From Glandiceps talaboti (taxonomy: Eukaryota > Hemichordata > Enteropneusta > Spengelidae): a DNA stretch of 64,000 bases. The notes under the pieces were generated by a model that made no database searches, was not told the origin of the DNA, and saw nothing but the letters and a program-made list of their open reading frames with translations. How positions within the stretch are numbered: position 1 is the first letter of the stretch; each line of letters opens with the position of its first letter. This document shows, piece by piece, positions 44,847 to 56,120 of this stretch. The position numbers and the translations under genes were made by a program. Where the stretch lies: NCBI RefSeq assembly GCF_964340395.1, contig NC_135555.1:22491225-22555224 (forward strand). The letters are read 5' to 3'.

Positions 44847-45851
44847 AAATCAATAATCTGATGGTGGTTTGGAGATGACAATTCAAATTTGAAACAGTTT
44901 ATGTAATCCAACATTCATAAAACATTGAAATAATTTAATTAAACCAAATTATGACTGAGATAACATTGTTTGACATCTTTAAATATATAATTTGCATATC
45001 AATTACCTCATTTGCATATGTTTATCCATACAACAATTTTCTTTTAACACAAGGTTATTGGAATTAACAGAAATTTTGGCATTTATTCTTTACACAATGC
45101 TTGAAAACAATGTCTTTAGAAATAATTGGTATCTTAATTGACTCCTGATAAATGTTTGTGCCAGCTATGAAAACTTATGAAGGGTTATTAAGAGAAATGT
45201 TTGAGGATGACATGATCAGTTTTGACATGAAAAACTATCTAGAAATCATTTGGTATGGGCTATCCTCTATATAGTGCTCATGATATACATGTTATGCTAA
45301 AGTTTAATACATTATCATATATGCCTGGTTTTCAAGTTTGTGTTTGGATCAAAAGTTTAAAAATTACCAACACTGAATTACCAACACAGATGAACTTTCA
45401 TTTAAAGATGTTTTTTATTGTTCAACTCAGGCAAATAATTATGATATCAACTCTTCATTTAGTTAACGATATTAACAGTAACAACATGCACACTACTACA
45501 ATTACACTAGACACGAGGTATAATTTCTTGAAGTTAAAACAAAATCCATGGTCAGCAATCAACTGAACTGTTTCTTTCATGCAGTTACTGTTCATATCAT
45601 TAAGTTAACTAAATAAAGAGTCTACACTGTGTATGTGATATTTGTCTGTTATCTTTCTTGTGTCTATCTCAACATGAAACCTTGTGATCATGCAGACTCA
45701 CTGATCTTAATAGTTCATTTAACAGCTTGGGCAAGCTTTTCTGCAAAGAGCTGTAATATGTGGTATGTAGAGAGTGAAAGTCCCCACACTTCTGAAACTG
45801 TGTACTGCAATGTATGTTATGTAGATTATTTCAACTTACTTGAAATGTAAC
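44847..45851. other. non-coding, no recognised feature
   Basis: AT-rich sequence between the Helitron-like end and the exon at 45852. Expected downstream exons of the EF-hand-like gene were not found. Confidence 0.35.
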
Positions 45852-45960
45852 CAGATCTGAGTCTGTCATAGTCTTTGAAGAACTCAGTCACACGAGCTCG
45901 TCTGGAGAGAATCTTAGTTCGGATCTGATCCTCCAACACATTGATAGATCTTTCAGGCAT
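45852..45960 (-). CDS. putative first coding exon of an EF-hand-like protein
   Basis: The ATG at 45958-45960 (context TTCAAGATG) opens 36 codons and one nucleotide, ending at a CTG/GTTACA donor. The peptide MPERSINVLEDQIRTKILSR is followed by RARVTEFFKDYDRLRSG, which resembles the lead-in and first helix of an EF-hand (phenylalanine pair, D-x-D-x-L-R-S-G loop). I cannot name the gene. A partial duplicate of its start region lies upstream at 46045-46105. Confidence 0.45.
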
Positions 45961-46044
45961 CTTGAATGATGTCCAGTTGTGCCCTTGTGGTCAGATTCAC
46001 GTCAACGGTTTTCCCTTTTTATTCTAGTAAACATAAACAGAATA

Positions 46045-46105
46045 AATACATTGATAGTTCTTTCAGGCATCATGAACGATGTTCCATTGTTTTCCCCTTT
46101 TATTC
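46045..46105 (-). repeat. partial duplicate of the start-codon region
   Basis: Repeats the 45940-45985 sequence, including ATGCCTGAAAG (ATG at 46068-46070), but diverges after six codons into a short open frame. Confidence 0.6.
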
Positions 46106-46344
46106 AAGTAAACATAAACATAAACGAATAAGTATTTGGAAATAGCTCATTAGGTGATGAATTATAAATATGCACAAATTTTTACAATAAAATTGAATAA
46201 TATTATGAAATAAACTGTTGATCTTTCTGTATTACATTCAGCTCAGAACAAACAAAATATTAAATGGCTATCATAAAGCTGAACATCGTTGAGATTTGAG
46301 ACTGTTTTTAGTATGTTTTCCACTAGTAGTTTTTATCACTTTTG

Positions 46345-46430
46345 TAGTGTTTCAGTGCCTATGGACTTTTAGGATATATGGCGCTTTACAAGTGATATTA
46401 TTATTATTGTTATTATTATTATTATAGATT
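46345..46430 (+). mobile_element. 3' tail of a SINE/LINE-type retroposon
   Basis: ATATGGCGCTTTACAAGTGA followed by a (TTA/ATT)n tail is a typical 3' end of tRNA-SINE or CR1/L2-type retroposons. Confidence 0.5.
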
Positions 46431-47164
46431 AGTAATTATGCAACAATTTTAGTAAAAAAAAATATCTGTGAAAAATAAATATCAAATAGACAGGTAAGGC
46501 CGCATATACATATGTTTGCAAGAGAGTTCATTATCTGTGCAGTTGTCACAAAAAAACACAGGTAAATATCTTAGACTGTCTACAGATGACGTCCTAAAAT
46601 GGGGCTGTAAATATTACAATGTTTATATTCATGCCATATTAGAATACTATTCTATCAACACACCCATTTACTGTCAAAATTTAAACATAATGTCCCTCTT
46701 TCTTGAACTTGAGTCGACCATAGAAATTGTGGTTGTATTCAAAACTGACAAGATAAACTTCACAACTGTCAACACATTATTGTAATCTGGATGTGAGAGT
46801 GTAAAGATTGCCAAACTGAAATGTTGACTAAAATAACACATAGCCGGTCCTCGATCTTCATAATAGCAATTGTTCAGCAACAACTCCAATTTGTAAACAT
46901 GGCTGCCAATGCATTATAACATTACAAGAAACCCTACAGTAGGCTACACTTAATCTTGATAACGTAGACATTATCGAATGTTTGTCCACTTTATTTGTCG
47001 TTCTACTCAGTGGATATTGCTTTTCGTAAGCGCACTTGGAAGAAGAGCATGAAAGAAATGACAAAACGACAAATTTGTCCAAAAATCGTACCTGTTATCA
47101 CCTGCGATCTCCCGTGTGTGGAGACTAGTGCTTAGCAATACCCTCTATCGACGGGAAATCAACT

Positions 47165-50150
47165 GTTTAATACATTTAATACATTTAATACATTTAATAC
47201 ATTCTAGAGTTGCACGAAATACATTCTATTTCTCGGCGATGGTCCGGGTAGCTTGCATTTAATACATTTAATACATTTAATACATTTAATGCATTTAATA
47301 CATTCTAGAGTTGCACGAAATCCATTCTATTTCTCGGCGATGGTCCATGTAGCTTGCATTTAATACATTTAATACATTTAATACATTCTAGAGTTGCACG
47401 AAATACATTCTATTTCTCGGCGATGGTCCGGGTAGCTTGCATTTAATACATTTAATACATTTAATACATTTAATACATTCTAGAGTTGCACGAAATACAT
47501 TCTATTTCTCGGCAATGGTCCATGTAGCTTGCATTTAATACATTTAATACATTTAATACATTCTAGAGTTGCACGAAATACATTCTATTTCTCGGCGATG
47601 GTCCGGGTAGCTTGCATTTAATACATTTAATACATTTAATACATTTAATGCATTTAATACATTCTAGAGTTGCACGAAATACATTCTATTCCTCGGCGAT
47701 GGTCCGGGTAGCTTGCATTTAATACATTTAATACATACTAGAGTTGCACGAAATACATTCTATTTGTCGGCGATGGTCCAGGTAGCTTGCATTTAATACA
47801 TTCAATCAATTTAATGCATTTAAATGTATTAAATGCAAGGTCCCATACCGTCTCCCGATACTAGAATGTATTTCATGCAACTCTAGAATGTATTAAATGT
47901 ATTAAATGCAAGGTCCCATACTGCCTCCCGATACTAGAATGTATTAAATGTATTAAATGTATTAAATGCAAGGTCCCGTACCATCTCCCGATACTAGAAT
48001 GTATTTCGTGCAACTCTAGAATGTATTAAATGTATTAAATGCAAGGTCCCGTATCGTCTCCCGATACTAGAATGTATTTCGTGCAACTCTAGAATGTATT
48101 AAATGTATTAAATGCAAGGTCCCGTACCGCCTCCCGATACTAGAATGTATTAAATGTATTAAATGTATTAAATGCAAGGTCCCGTACCGCCTCCCGATAC
48201 TAGAATGTATTTCGTGCAACTCTAGAATGTATTACATGTATTAAATGCAAGGTCCCGTATCGTCTCCCGATACTAGAATGTATTTTGTACAACTCTAGAA
48301 TGTATTAAATGTATTAAATGCAAGGTCCCGTACCGCCTCCCGATACTAGAATGTATTAAATGTATTAAATGCAAGGACCCGTACCGTCTCCCTTTACTAG
48401 AATATATTTCGTGCAACTCTAATTTGTCGGCGATGGTCCGGGTAGCTTGCATTTAGTACATTTAATACATTTAATGCATTTCATACATTCTAGAGGTGCA
48501 CGAAATACATTCTATTTCTCGACGATGGTCCGGGTAGCTTGCATTTAATATATTTAATACATTTAATACATTTAATACATTCTAGAGTTGCATGAAATAC
48601 ATTCTATTTCTCGACGATGGTCCGGGTAGCTTGCATTTAATACATTTAATACATTTAATACATTTAATACATTTAATACATTCTAGAGTTGCACGAAATG
48701 CATTCTATTTCTTGATGATGGTCCGGGTAGCTTGCATTTAATACATTTAATACATTTAATACATTTAATGCATTTAATACATTTAATACATTCTAGAGTT
48801 GCACAAAATACATTCTTTTTCTCGGCGATGGTACGGGTAGCTTGCATTTAATACATTTAATACATTCTAGAGTTGCACGAAATACATTCTATTTCTCGGC
48901 GATGGTCCGGGTAGCTTGCATTTAATACATTTAATACATTTAATACATTTAATGCATTTAATACATTCTAGAGTTGCACGAAATACATTCTATTCCTCGG
49001 CGATCGTCCGGGTAGCTTGCATTTAATACATTTAATACATTTAATGCATTTAATACATTCTAGAGTTGCACGAAATACATTCTTTTTCTCGACGATAGTC
49101 CGGGTAGCTTGCATTTAATACATTTAATACATTTAATACATTTAATGCATTTAATACATTCTAGAGTTGCACGAAATACATTCTATTTCTCGGCGATGGT
49201 CCGGGTAGCTTGCATTTAGTACATTTAATACATTTAACGCATTTAATACATTCTAGAGTTGCACGAAATACATTCTATTTCTCGGCGATGGTCCGGGTAG
49301 CTTGCATTTAATACATTTAATACATTTAATACATTTAATACATTCTAGAGTTGCACGAAATACATTCTATTTCTCGGCGATGGTCCGGGTAGCTTGCATT
49401 TAATACATTTAATACATTTAATACATTCTAGAGTTGCACGAAATGCATTCTATTTCTTGATGATGGTCCGGTTAGCTTGCATTTAATACATTTAATACAT
49501 TTAATGCATTTAATGCATTTAATACATTCTAGAGTTGCACGAAATACTTTCTATTTCTCGACGATGGTCCGGGTAGCTTGCATTTAATACATTTAATACA
49601 TTTAATGCATTTAATACATTCTAGAGTTGCACGAAATGCATTCTATTTCTTGGCGATGGTCCGGTTAGCTTGCATTTAATATATTTAATACATTTAATGC
49701 ATTTAATGCATTTAATACATTCTAGAGTTGCACGAAATACATTCTATTTCTCGACGATGGTCCGGGTAGCTTGCATTTAATACATTTAAAACATTTAATA
49801 CATTTAATGCATTTAATGCATTTAATACATTCTAGAGTTGCACGAAATACATTCTTTTTCTCGGCGATGGTACGGGTAGCTTGCATTTAATACATTTAAT
49901 ACATTCTAGAGTTGCACAAAATACATTCTATTTCTCGGCGATGGTCCGGGTAGCTTGCATTTAATACATTTAATACATTTAATGCATTTAATACATTCTA
50001 GAGTTGCACGAAATACATTCTATTCCTCGGCGATGGTCCGGGTAGCTTGCATTTAATACATTTAATATATTTAATGCATTTAATACATTCTAGAGTTGCA
50101 CGAAATACATTCTTTTTCTCGGTGATGGTCCGGGTAGCTTGCATTTAATG
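47165..50150. repeat. 3-kb satellite with internal inversion
   Basis: Forward units (47165-47815 and 48421-50150) have the form (ATTTAATAC)n, CATTCTAGAGTTGCACGAAA, TACATTCTATTTCTCGGCGA, TGGTCCGGGTAGCTTGC. Units at 47820-48420 are inverted and of a diverged subtype (GCAAGGTCCCGTACC, CTCCCGATACTAG). Each unit is about 90-115 bp, varying with the number of 9-bp ATTTAATAC steps. The junction near 47820 is itself palindromic (GCATTTAAATGTAT). There is no coding potential. Confidence 0.95.
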
Positions 50151-50399
50151 ATTTCTAACTTCTCTTTAAAAAATGTAAAATGTGCATGAGTTATATGTAA
50201 AAAATGTATTTCGTGCAAAATATCTGACTTCTGGCCATGGATGTTTTAATTAGCCGATAGCACATTTTCTATAGTTTGTATCTATCTTGGTTAGCCAATA
50301 GCACATTTTCCAAAGTAATATATGTGATTGTTATCAACTAGAACAGTATACATAGTTCTGATAATATCAATATATTATTACAACAGTTTCCAATTATGG

Positions 50400-50690
50400 G
50401 TTGTCAGTGGTCGAGTGGTTAGCTCATACGCTTCTTACCTCTGCAGTCTGGGTTCGAACCCGCCAGGTGTTGGCTGGGTAAGATTAAAATTTAACCATGT
50501 CTGTATGTAAGAAGGGTGATGCTCAGTTTGACTCTGCCAAACAATGCAGGTTTTCCCCGGGTACTTCGGTTTCCTCCTGCTTTTCAATACTAGGGCATTA
50601 GGGCGCTAATCCGTGGTAACCATTCAACAAATTTCTTTATTTAATTGGATGAAAAATGATTCTTCTTATTATCGTTATTATTCGCTATAA
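50400..50690 (+). mobile_element. tRNA-derived SINE, copy in duplication B
   Basis: Same element as 38735-39020, with B box GGTTCGAACCC near 50450. Confidence 0.8.
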
Positions 50691-50708
50691 TACCATAAGA
50701 TAAGATAC

Positions 50709-50819
50709 CTTGAAGCAGCAGCTATTTGAATCCCTTTAGCCTGGATTAGTTGCAGGATAGACTTCACATCTTGGTATAAAATCATTTCATCTTTCCTTCT
50801 ATCAAACACTCTACCATTA
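50709..50819 (-). CDS. MDP1: MDP1 exon, copy B
   Basis: Sequence identical to 39044-39154 with both splice sites intact (ATTCCAG, GTATCT). As the exon length is divisible by three, a transcript could carry either copy or both without a frameshift. There is no second copy of the 38178-38285 exon in the window. Confidence 0.8.
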
Positions 50820-51513
50820 CTGGAATGGAAATGAAAACATATCTGGATTAAAAAATAGAGTACACAATATCATGTCAAGTAAAGAGCGCCCTCTATGGCA
50901 TATTTGTCAAGTCATGTTTATTGACTTTTCTGGAGTCAAGATGGTTGGTTGGTTAGTGTGGCCAGCTGAGATGCTGCAAACTTGTCAGTTGAGCCATTTC
51001 ACGAGCATTTAATTCAGTATGACTACAGCCCTTGGACAAGATGTAGACCAAGATTGTTTACAAGTTAACCCAAATGTATAAGTGGGGACCTGGTAGGATA
51101 ATGGTTGCAATGTGAAGGACTCAATCCTTTACAGTACCACACAGTATCTTGCATCTTATTTTCACAACTTTGAAGATGAAATTTGTGTATTTAAGGTGAA
51201 ATCAATACCTGAACTCAAAAAGATAAATCACATACATTTTGGAAATAGTGTACTGGGCAATATGATACTCCCTAAAATTGTACATGGCTAATGAATCATT
51301 TGACCTTAGAATGTGTGCAAATTTTACACAACTTTTTTAACAGTGACTAGATAAAACCTAGTCCCCTGACATTATATTTTGAAAATATATTATAAAAAAT
51401 TAATCTAAACATATATTGTATATTTGTATTGCTGGTATGTATGTTTTTGTATAGCTCATAAGATTTCACAATAATGTCACACATGTGGCTATGTCACAAC
51501 AGACAAATGATAA

Positions 51514-53260
51514 TACACATTAGGGCAACCCTATTTAATTCTATGTTACACATTAGGGCACCCCTATTTCATTCAATGTTACACATTAGGGCAGCCCTAT
51601 TTAATTCTATGTTACACATTAGGGCAGCCCTATTTCAAGCTATGTTACACATTAGGGCAGCCCTATTTCATTCTATGTTACACATTAGGGCAGCCCTATT
51701 TCATTCAATGTTACACATTAGGGCAGCCCTATTTCATTCTATGTTACACATTAGGGCAGCCCTATTTCATTCTATGTTACACATTAGGGCAGCCCTATTT
51801 CATTCAATTTTACACATTAGGGCAGCCCTATTTCATTCTATGTTACACATTAGGGCAGCCCTATTTCATTCTATGTTACACATTAGGGCAGCCCTATTTC
51901 ATTCTATGTTACACATTAGGGCAGCCCTATTTCATTTAATGTTACACATTAGGGCAGCCCTATTTCATTCAATGTTACACATTAGGGCAGCCCTATTTCA
52001 TTCTATGTTACACATTAGGGCACCCCTATTTCATTCAATGTTACACATTAGGGCAGTCCTATTTAATTCTATGTTACACATTAGGGCAGCCCTATTTCAA
52101 GCTATGTTACACATTAGGGCAGCCCTATTTCATTCTATGTTACACATTAGGGCAGCCCTATTTCATTCAATGTTACACATTAGGGCAGCCCTATTTCATT
52201 CAATGTTACACATTAGGGCAGCCCTATTTCATTCAATGTTACACATTAGGGCAGCCCTATTTCATTCTATGTTACACATTAGGGCACCCCTATTTCATTC
52301 AATGTTACACATTAGGGCAGCCCTATTTAATTCTATGTTACACATTAGGGCAGCCCTATTTCAAGCTATGTTACACATTAGGGCAGCCCTATTTCATTCT
52401 ATGTTACACATTAGGGCAGCCCTATTTCATTCAATGTTACACATTAGGGCAGCCCTATTTCATTCTATGTTACACATTAGGGCAGCCCTATTTCATTCTA
52501 TGTTACACATTAGGGCAGCCCTATTTCATTCAATGTTACACATTAGGGCAGCCCTATTTCATTCAATGTTACACATTAGGGCAGCCCTATTTCATTCAAT
52601 GTTACACATTAGGGCAGCCCTATTTCATTCAATGTTACACATTAGGGCAGCCCTATTTCATTCTATGTTACACATTAGGGCACCCCTATTTCATTCAATG
52701 TTACACATTAGGGCAGCCCTATTTAATTCTATGTTACACATTAGGGCAGCCCTATTTCAAGCTATGTTACACATTAGGGCAGCCCTATTTCATTCTATGT
52801 TACACATTAGGGCAGCCCTATTTCATTCAATGTTACACATTAGGGCAGCCCTATTTCATTCTATGTTACACATTAGGGCAGCCCTATTTCATTCTATGTT
52901 ACACATTAGGGCAGCCCTATTTCATTCAATGTTACACATTAGGGCAGCCCTATTTCATTCTATGTTACACATTAGGGCAGCCCTATTTCATTCAATGTTA
53001 CATATTAGGGCAGCCCTATTTCATTCAATGTTACACATTAGGGCAGCCCTATTTCATTCTATGTTACACATTAGGGCAGCCCTATTTCATTCTATGTTAC
53101 ACATTAGGGCAGCCCTATTTCATTCTATGTTACACATTAGGGCAGCCCTATTTCATTCTATGTTACACATTAGGGCAGCCCTATTTCATTCTATGTTACA
53201 CATTAGGGCAGCCCTATTTCATTCAATGTTACACATTAGGGCAGCCCTATTCCATTCTAT
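51514..53260 (+). repeat. 33-bp minisatellite, about 53 units, with higher-order structure
   Basis: Same unit as 39834-40392. Three diagnostic neighbouring variants (encoding RAPLFHS, RAxLFNS and RAALFQA in the open frame) recur together four times, near units 2-4, 16-18, 24-26 and 36-38, separated by runs of standard units. This indicates block duplication. The open frame of 602 codons is a by-product of period 33. Confidence 0.95.
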
Positions 53261-53892
53261 GATTCTGCTTCATAATACCTGAAAAAGGATGGGATGGTTG
53301 GTTGTTGTTTTTGAAAAAGTGTTTTGTACATTTTCATAATACTTTTATTTCATAATCATATTTTACCAGTCTAGATACCGTAGAAATGATAAGTAAAGTC
53401 ATAAGGAATCTATAAACCATTTGTTTCCCAAATTTCAGCGATAAATGATAATTTTCACCCAGATATGCCTTAGTAGGTTCATATTCTTACCATCACTGGC
53501 ATCAGTGATACTGTGAATTTTTCTTTTCCTGCCATAGAGGGCATTATTTTATTTTTATTATATAGCTAGATTGAAGAAATCTATGGTCAACTGGGTAATG
53601 AGAAAGACAGATATAACTAGGGCTAGCATTATGTTTGTTGGAAACAAAACCAATAGAATCCAATCAACAACTTGTAAATGTAGATGAAACCCTACAACAA
53701 ACAGATACATTATATTTTCTGCAACATTATTTAGTGTAAAGCTATAAAAAAAATATGTCTCTGGTCAGAACATTTTGTCTAGAGTGGTGTGACAATGCAA
53801 TTTTTTTTATATTCTCAACAAACCTATCACTCAGTCTACTATTTATGGCAGTTACTGTTCTTTTTATTTAGTACTTTAGAGCAAGTGTGTAT

Positions 53893-54135
53893 ATGCTAAG
53901 TAAAGTACTCGGCCATTTGAAGAGAGACGCTGCTCAGTTACTATCAAAAGTGATTGATGCACGTCTAGCTTCAAATGGACGGTATTATTTGAAGCCAAAG
54001 GGCCGTTGTTTCTTCCATTCTCGGCGGTATGGTAAAGTTCAGATGTGTACGGCCGGCTTCATGGTGAAGACAGAGGACGTCACTCGGGCAAAGGACATAG
54101 TCCTGAACCAGGGTTTTCCTGTCTTGTTCCCCTAG
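53893..54135 (+). CDS. 80-codon ORF of unknown function with histone-type 3' end
   Basis: ATG at 53893, TAG at 54133. The peptide is basic and protein-like (HLKRDAAQLLSKVIDARLAS, KPKGRCFFHSRRYGKVQMC, TEDVTRAKDIVLNQGFPVLF) and its base composition is more GC-rich than its surroundings. It is not H1, H2A, H2B, H3 or H4 in any frame. Yet 20 bp after the stop lies a perfect histone stem-loop. Its ATG coincides with the edge of segmental duplication B, so it may be the 3' part of a longer gene cut by the rearrangement. I do not recognise the family. Confidence 0.5.
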   Translation: MLSKVLGHLKRDAAQLLSKVIDARLASNGRYYLKPKGRCFFHSRRYGKVQMCTAGFMVKTEDVTRAKDIVLNQGFPVLFP

Positions 54136-54155
54136 ACACCAAACCAAATCAAAAC

Positions 54156-54171
54156 GGCCCTTTTCAGGGCC
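54156..54171 (+). promoter_or_regulatory. replication-dependent histone mRNA 3' stem-loop
   Basis: GGCCCTTTTCAGGGCC: a six-pair stem with UUUC loop, preceded by AAAAC and followed by ACACA, matching the metazoan consensus bound by SLBP. 11 nt further on, AAAAAGAGAA (54183-54192) fits the purine-rich histone downstream element that pairs with U7 snRNA. Confidence 0.88.
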
Positions 54172-54211
54172 ACACATCCTCCAAAAAGAGAACTACCGTA
54201 ATCAATGCGTG

Positions 54212-54240
54212 ATGTGTGTGTGTGTGTGTGTGTGTGTGTA
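54212..54240. repeat. (TG)n microsatellite
   Basis: About 14 TG units. Confidence 0.95.
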
Positions 54241-55333
54241 GAAATGTGAATTACATGGTTTCATGGTGTTATGAAAGCTGTTCTGTGCACATTCACAAAA
54301 TGTTAACTTAGTGTAGAGTTCGAAGTTTGAATTTTGATTTTAATACATCACAGGTAGGTAAACTACACAGATTACCGTCACCATTGTGCTATTGAGTAAA
54401 CGCTGATTAGGATACAACACATATGTTTATAGTATTACGTTATCGTTGTGACATACAGAGACTATACTGTAGCTAGTTCGTGTTTGCTGATGTCGTTGGT
54501 TTTGGCGTGGAGGGGGGGGGGAATCATCACTTGTTTGACAGACCATTACGTACATGTTTTTGACTTCAGGCAAACCTTGGTCATGTGATGTATTTCTATG
54601 ATTCAATGGTTGGTTATGTGTGTAAAATTAAGGTGGGTGTGTTAATGATGATTTCTAATTTAACAAGAGATATGCTTTGGTCTTTCAACTTACAGCTGTT
54701 TCTAAAACAAATCCGAAGCACTACTTGGCAATATACTTAATTTGCAAAACATGTCATTGTACTTTTGATACCCCTATTATGTTGATTGATATAACTTTTG
54801 TCACAGACTACTTTATTTCTCATTTTTTTGGTGTGATGGGATCATCATCACCTTTCTAACATGATATCAAAAAGACAAACAATAAATTGTCTTTTTTGAT
54901 GTCACTTGCACAATATATTACTTGTGTCACTTATTTCATTAATTCAATATTTTATCTCTGATCTGAGAAAACTAGAATTACTAGCAAGGACACTGTAATT
55001 GATGTCTTAATTTCTTTTTACACATACTCCTTGTTTGTAGTGTTAAGACCTTCAACTGTTTATATACACAGTTGTCACAATTAACTACTGGTTTGTCATT
55101 ATTTACTATTTTGGGGAATGTAGTTTGGGCTAAATAGGTATTGATGGGTAGATGGTTGAGTGGTAAGGGATGGTAAGATGGACAATTGGGCGTTATTTCT
55201 AGTCAAACTTGCAATCAAATTATGTCTAAGCAAGCATGTATCTATAAGGGAATGAAAATGACAGACGATGAATTATGATGTACAATGAATTTTATTTTCA
55301 AATAAAACTTCTGAATTGAAACATTTACAAGTA

Positions 55334-55364
<31 letters not shown>

Positions 55365-55442
55365 CACACATACAATGCATAGTATGAACATGTATACTTG
55401 AATAGATGTATTGTGTGCATGCATGCATGTGTGTGTGTGTGT

Positions 55443-55507
<65 letters not shown>

Positions 55508-56120
55508 ATAAAAACATGTATGCACCATTACCATTAATAACTGGACAATTTCCATTTGAAATTTTACATGAAATGTCAATTTGCCCTCATGCTTATTTGT
55601 TGTCTACAAATATAAAATGGACAGAAAATGTTAAAAACAATCCAATTATTTTAATAATGATGGTATTTCAGACCTACACCAACAACAAAATTATTCAACA
55701 CAGTGTCATGTGTTAATTTGTACTACAGTGACATTTGTCTGGTTTTGACTTTGGTATATTTGTATAAAGATGTAGAGAGCAACTTGACAGTTCATTATTT
55801 CTATGAATTAATTACTCCAAATCAGCCATGTTTAGATTTATGATTCGTATATGAAAGGTGGAACCCCAAACACCATACCTGAAAAAGACAATGCAAAAAT
55901 GTTATTGCTGAGATAAACAGTGAAACTTACATCTAGCATAAAATATTATAGAAACCAACTCTAATGTAATCTAAACTTAATTTTTCTACATTAATCTTTT
56001 AAACTATCAGAGTCTATACATATATATTTGTAATCATGAAAAGATACACTTCACATTGTAGCATCAAAATAGTTACATTTCACTGGATAATTTTAATCTT
56101 CACTTTAACAAATATTTGTC
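54241..56120. other. non-coding with microsatellites
   Basis: Contains a G-run near 54511, (ACAT)n at 55336-55366 and (GT)n at 55427-55504. No exon was recognised. The stretch just before 56121 may be the 3' UTR of the minus-strand gene that ends there. Confidence 0.4.
55427..55504. repeat. (GT)n microsatellite
   Basis: Over 35 GT units with one GTAT interruption. Confidence 0.95.

Larger units (their letters stand above)
50251..53892. repeat. segmental duplication, copy B
   Basis: 3.6 kb homologous to 38588-41023. It is longer mainly because its minisatellite has about 36 more units. It starts about 100 bp after the satellite and ends exactly at the ATG of the ORF at 53893. Confidence 0.95.

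Noticed and set aside
51474-53282. 602-codon ORF (and the 206-codon ORF at 39794) as repeat proteins
   Set aside because: The open frame follows from a 33-bp repeat without stops; units vary at silent and non-silent sites alike and no other coding signal is present.
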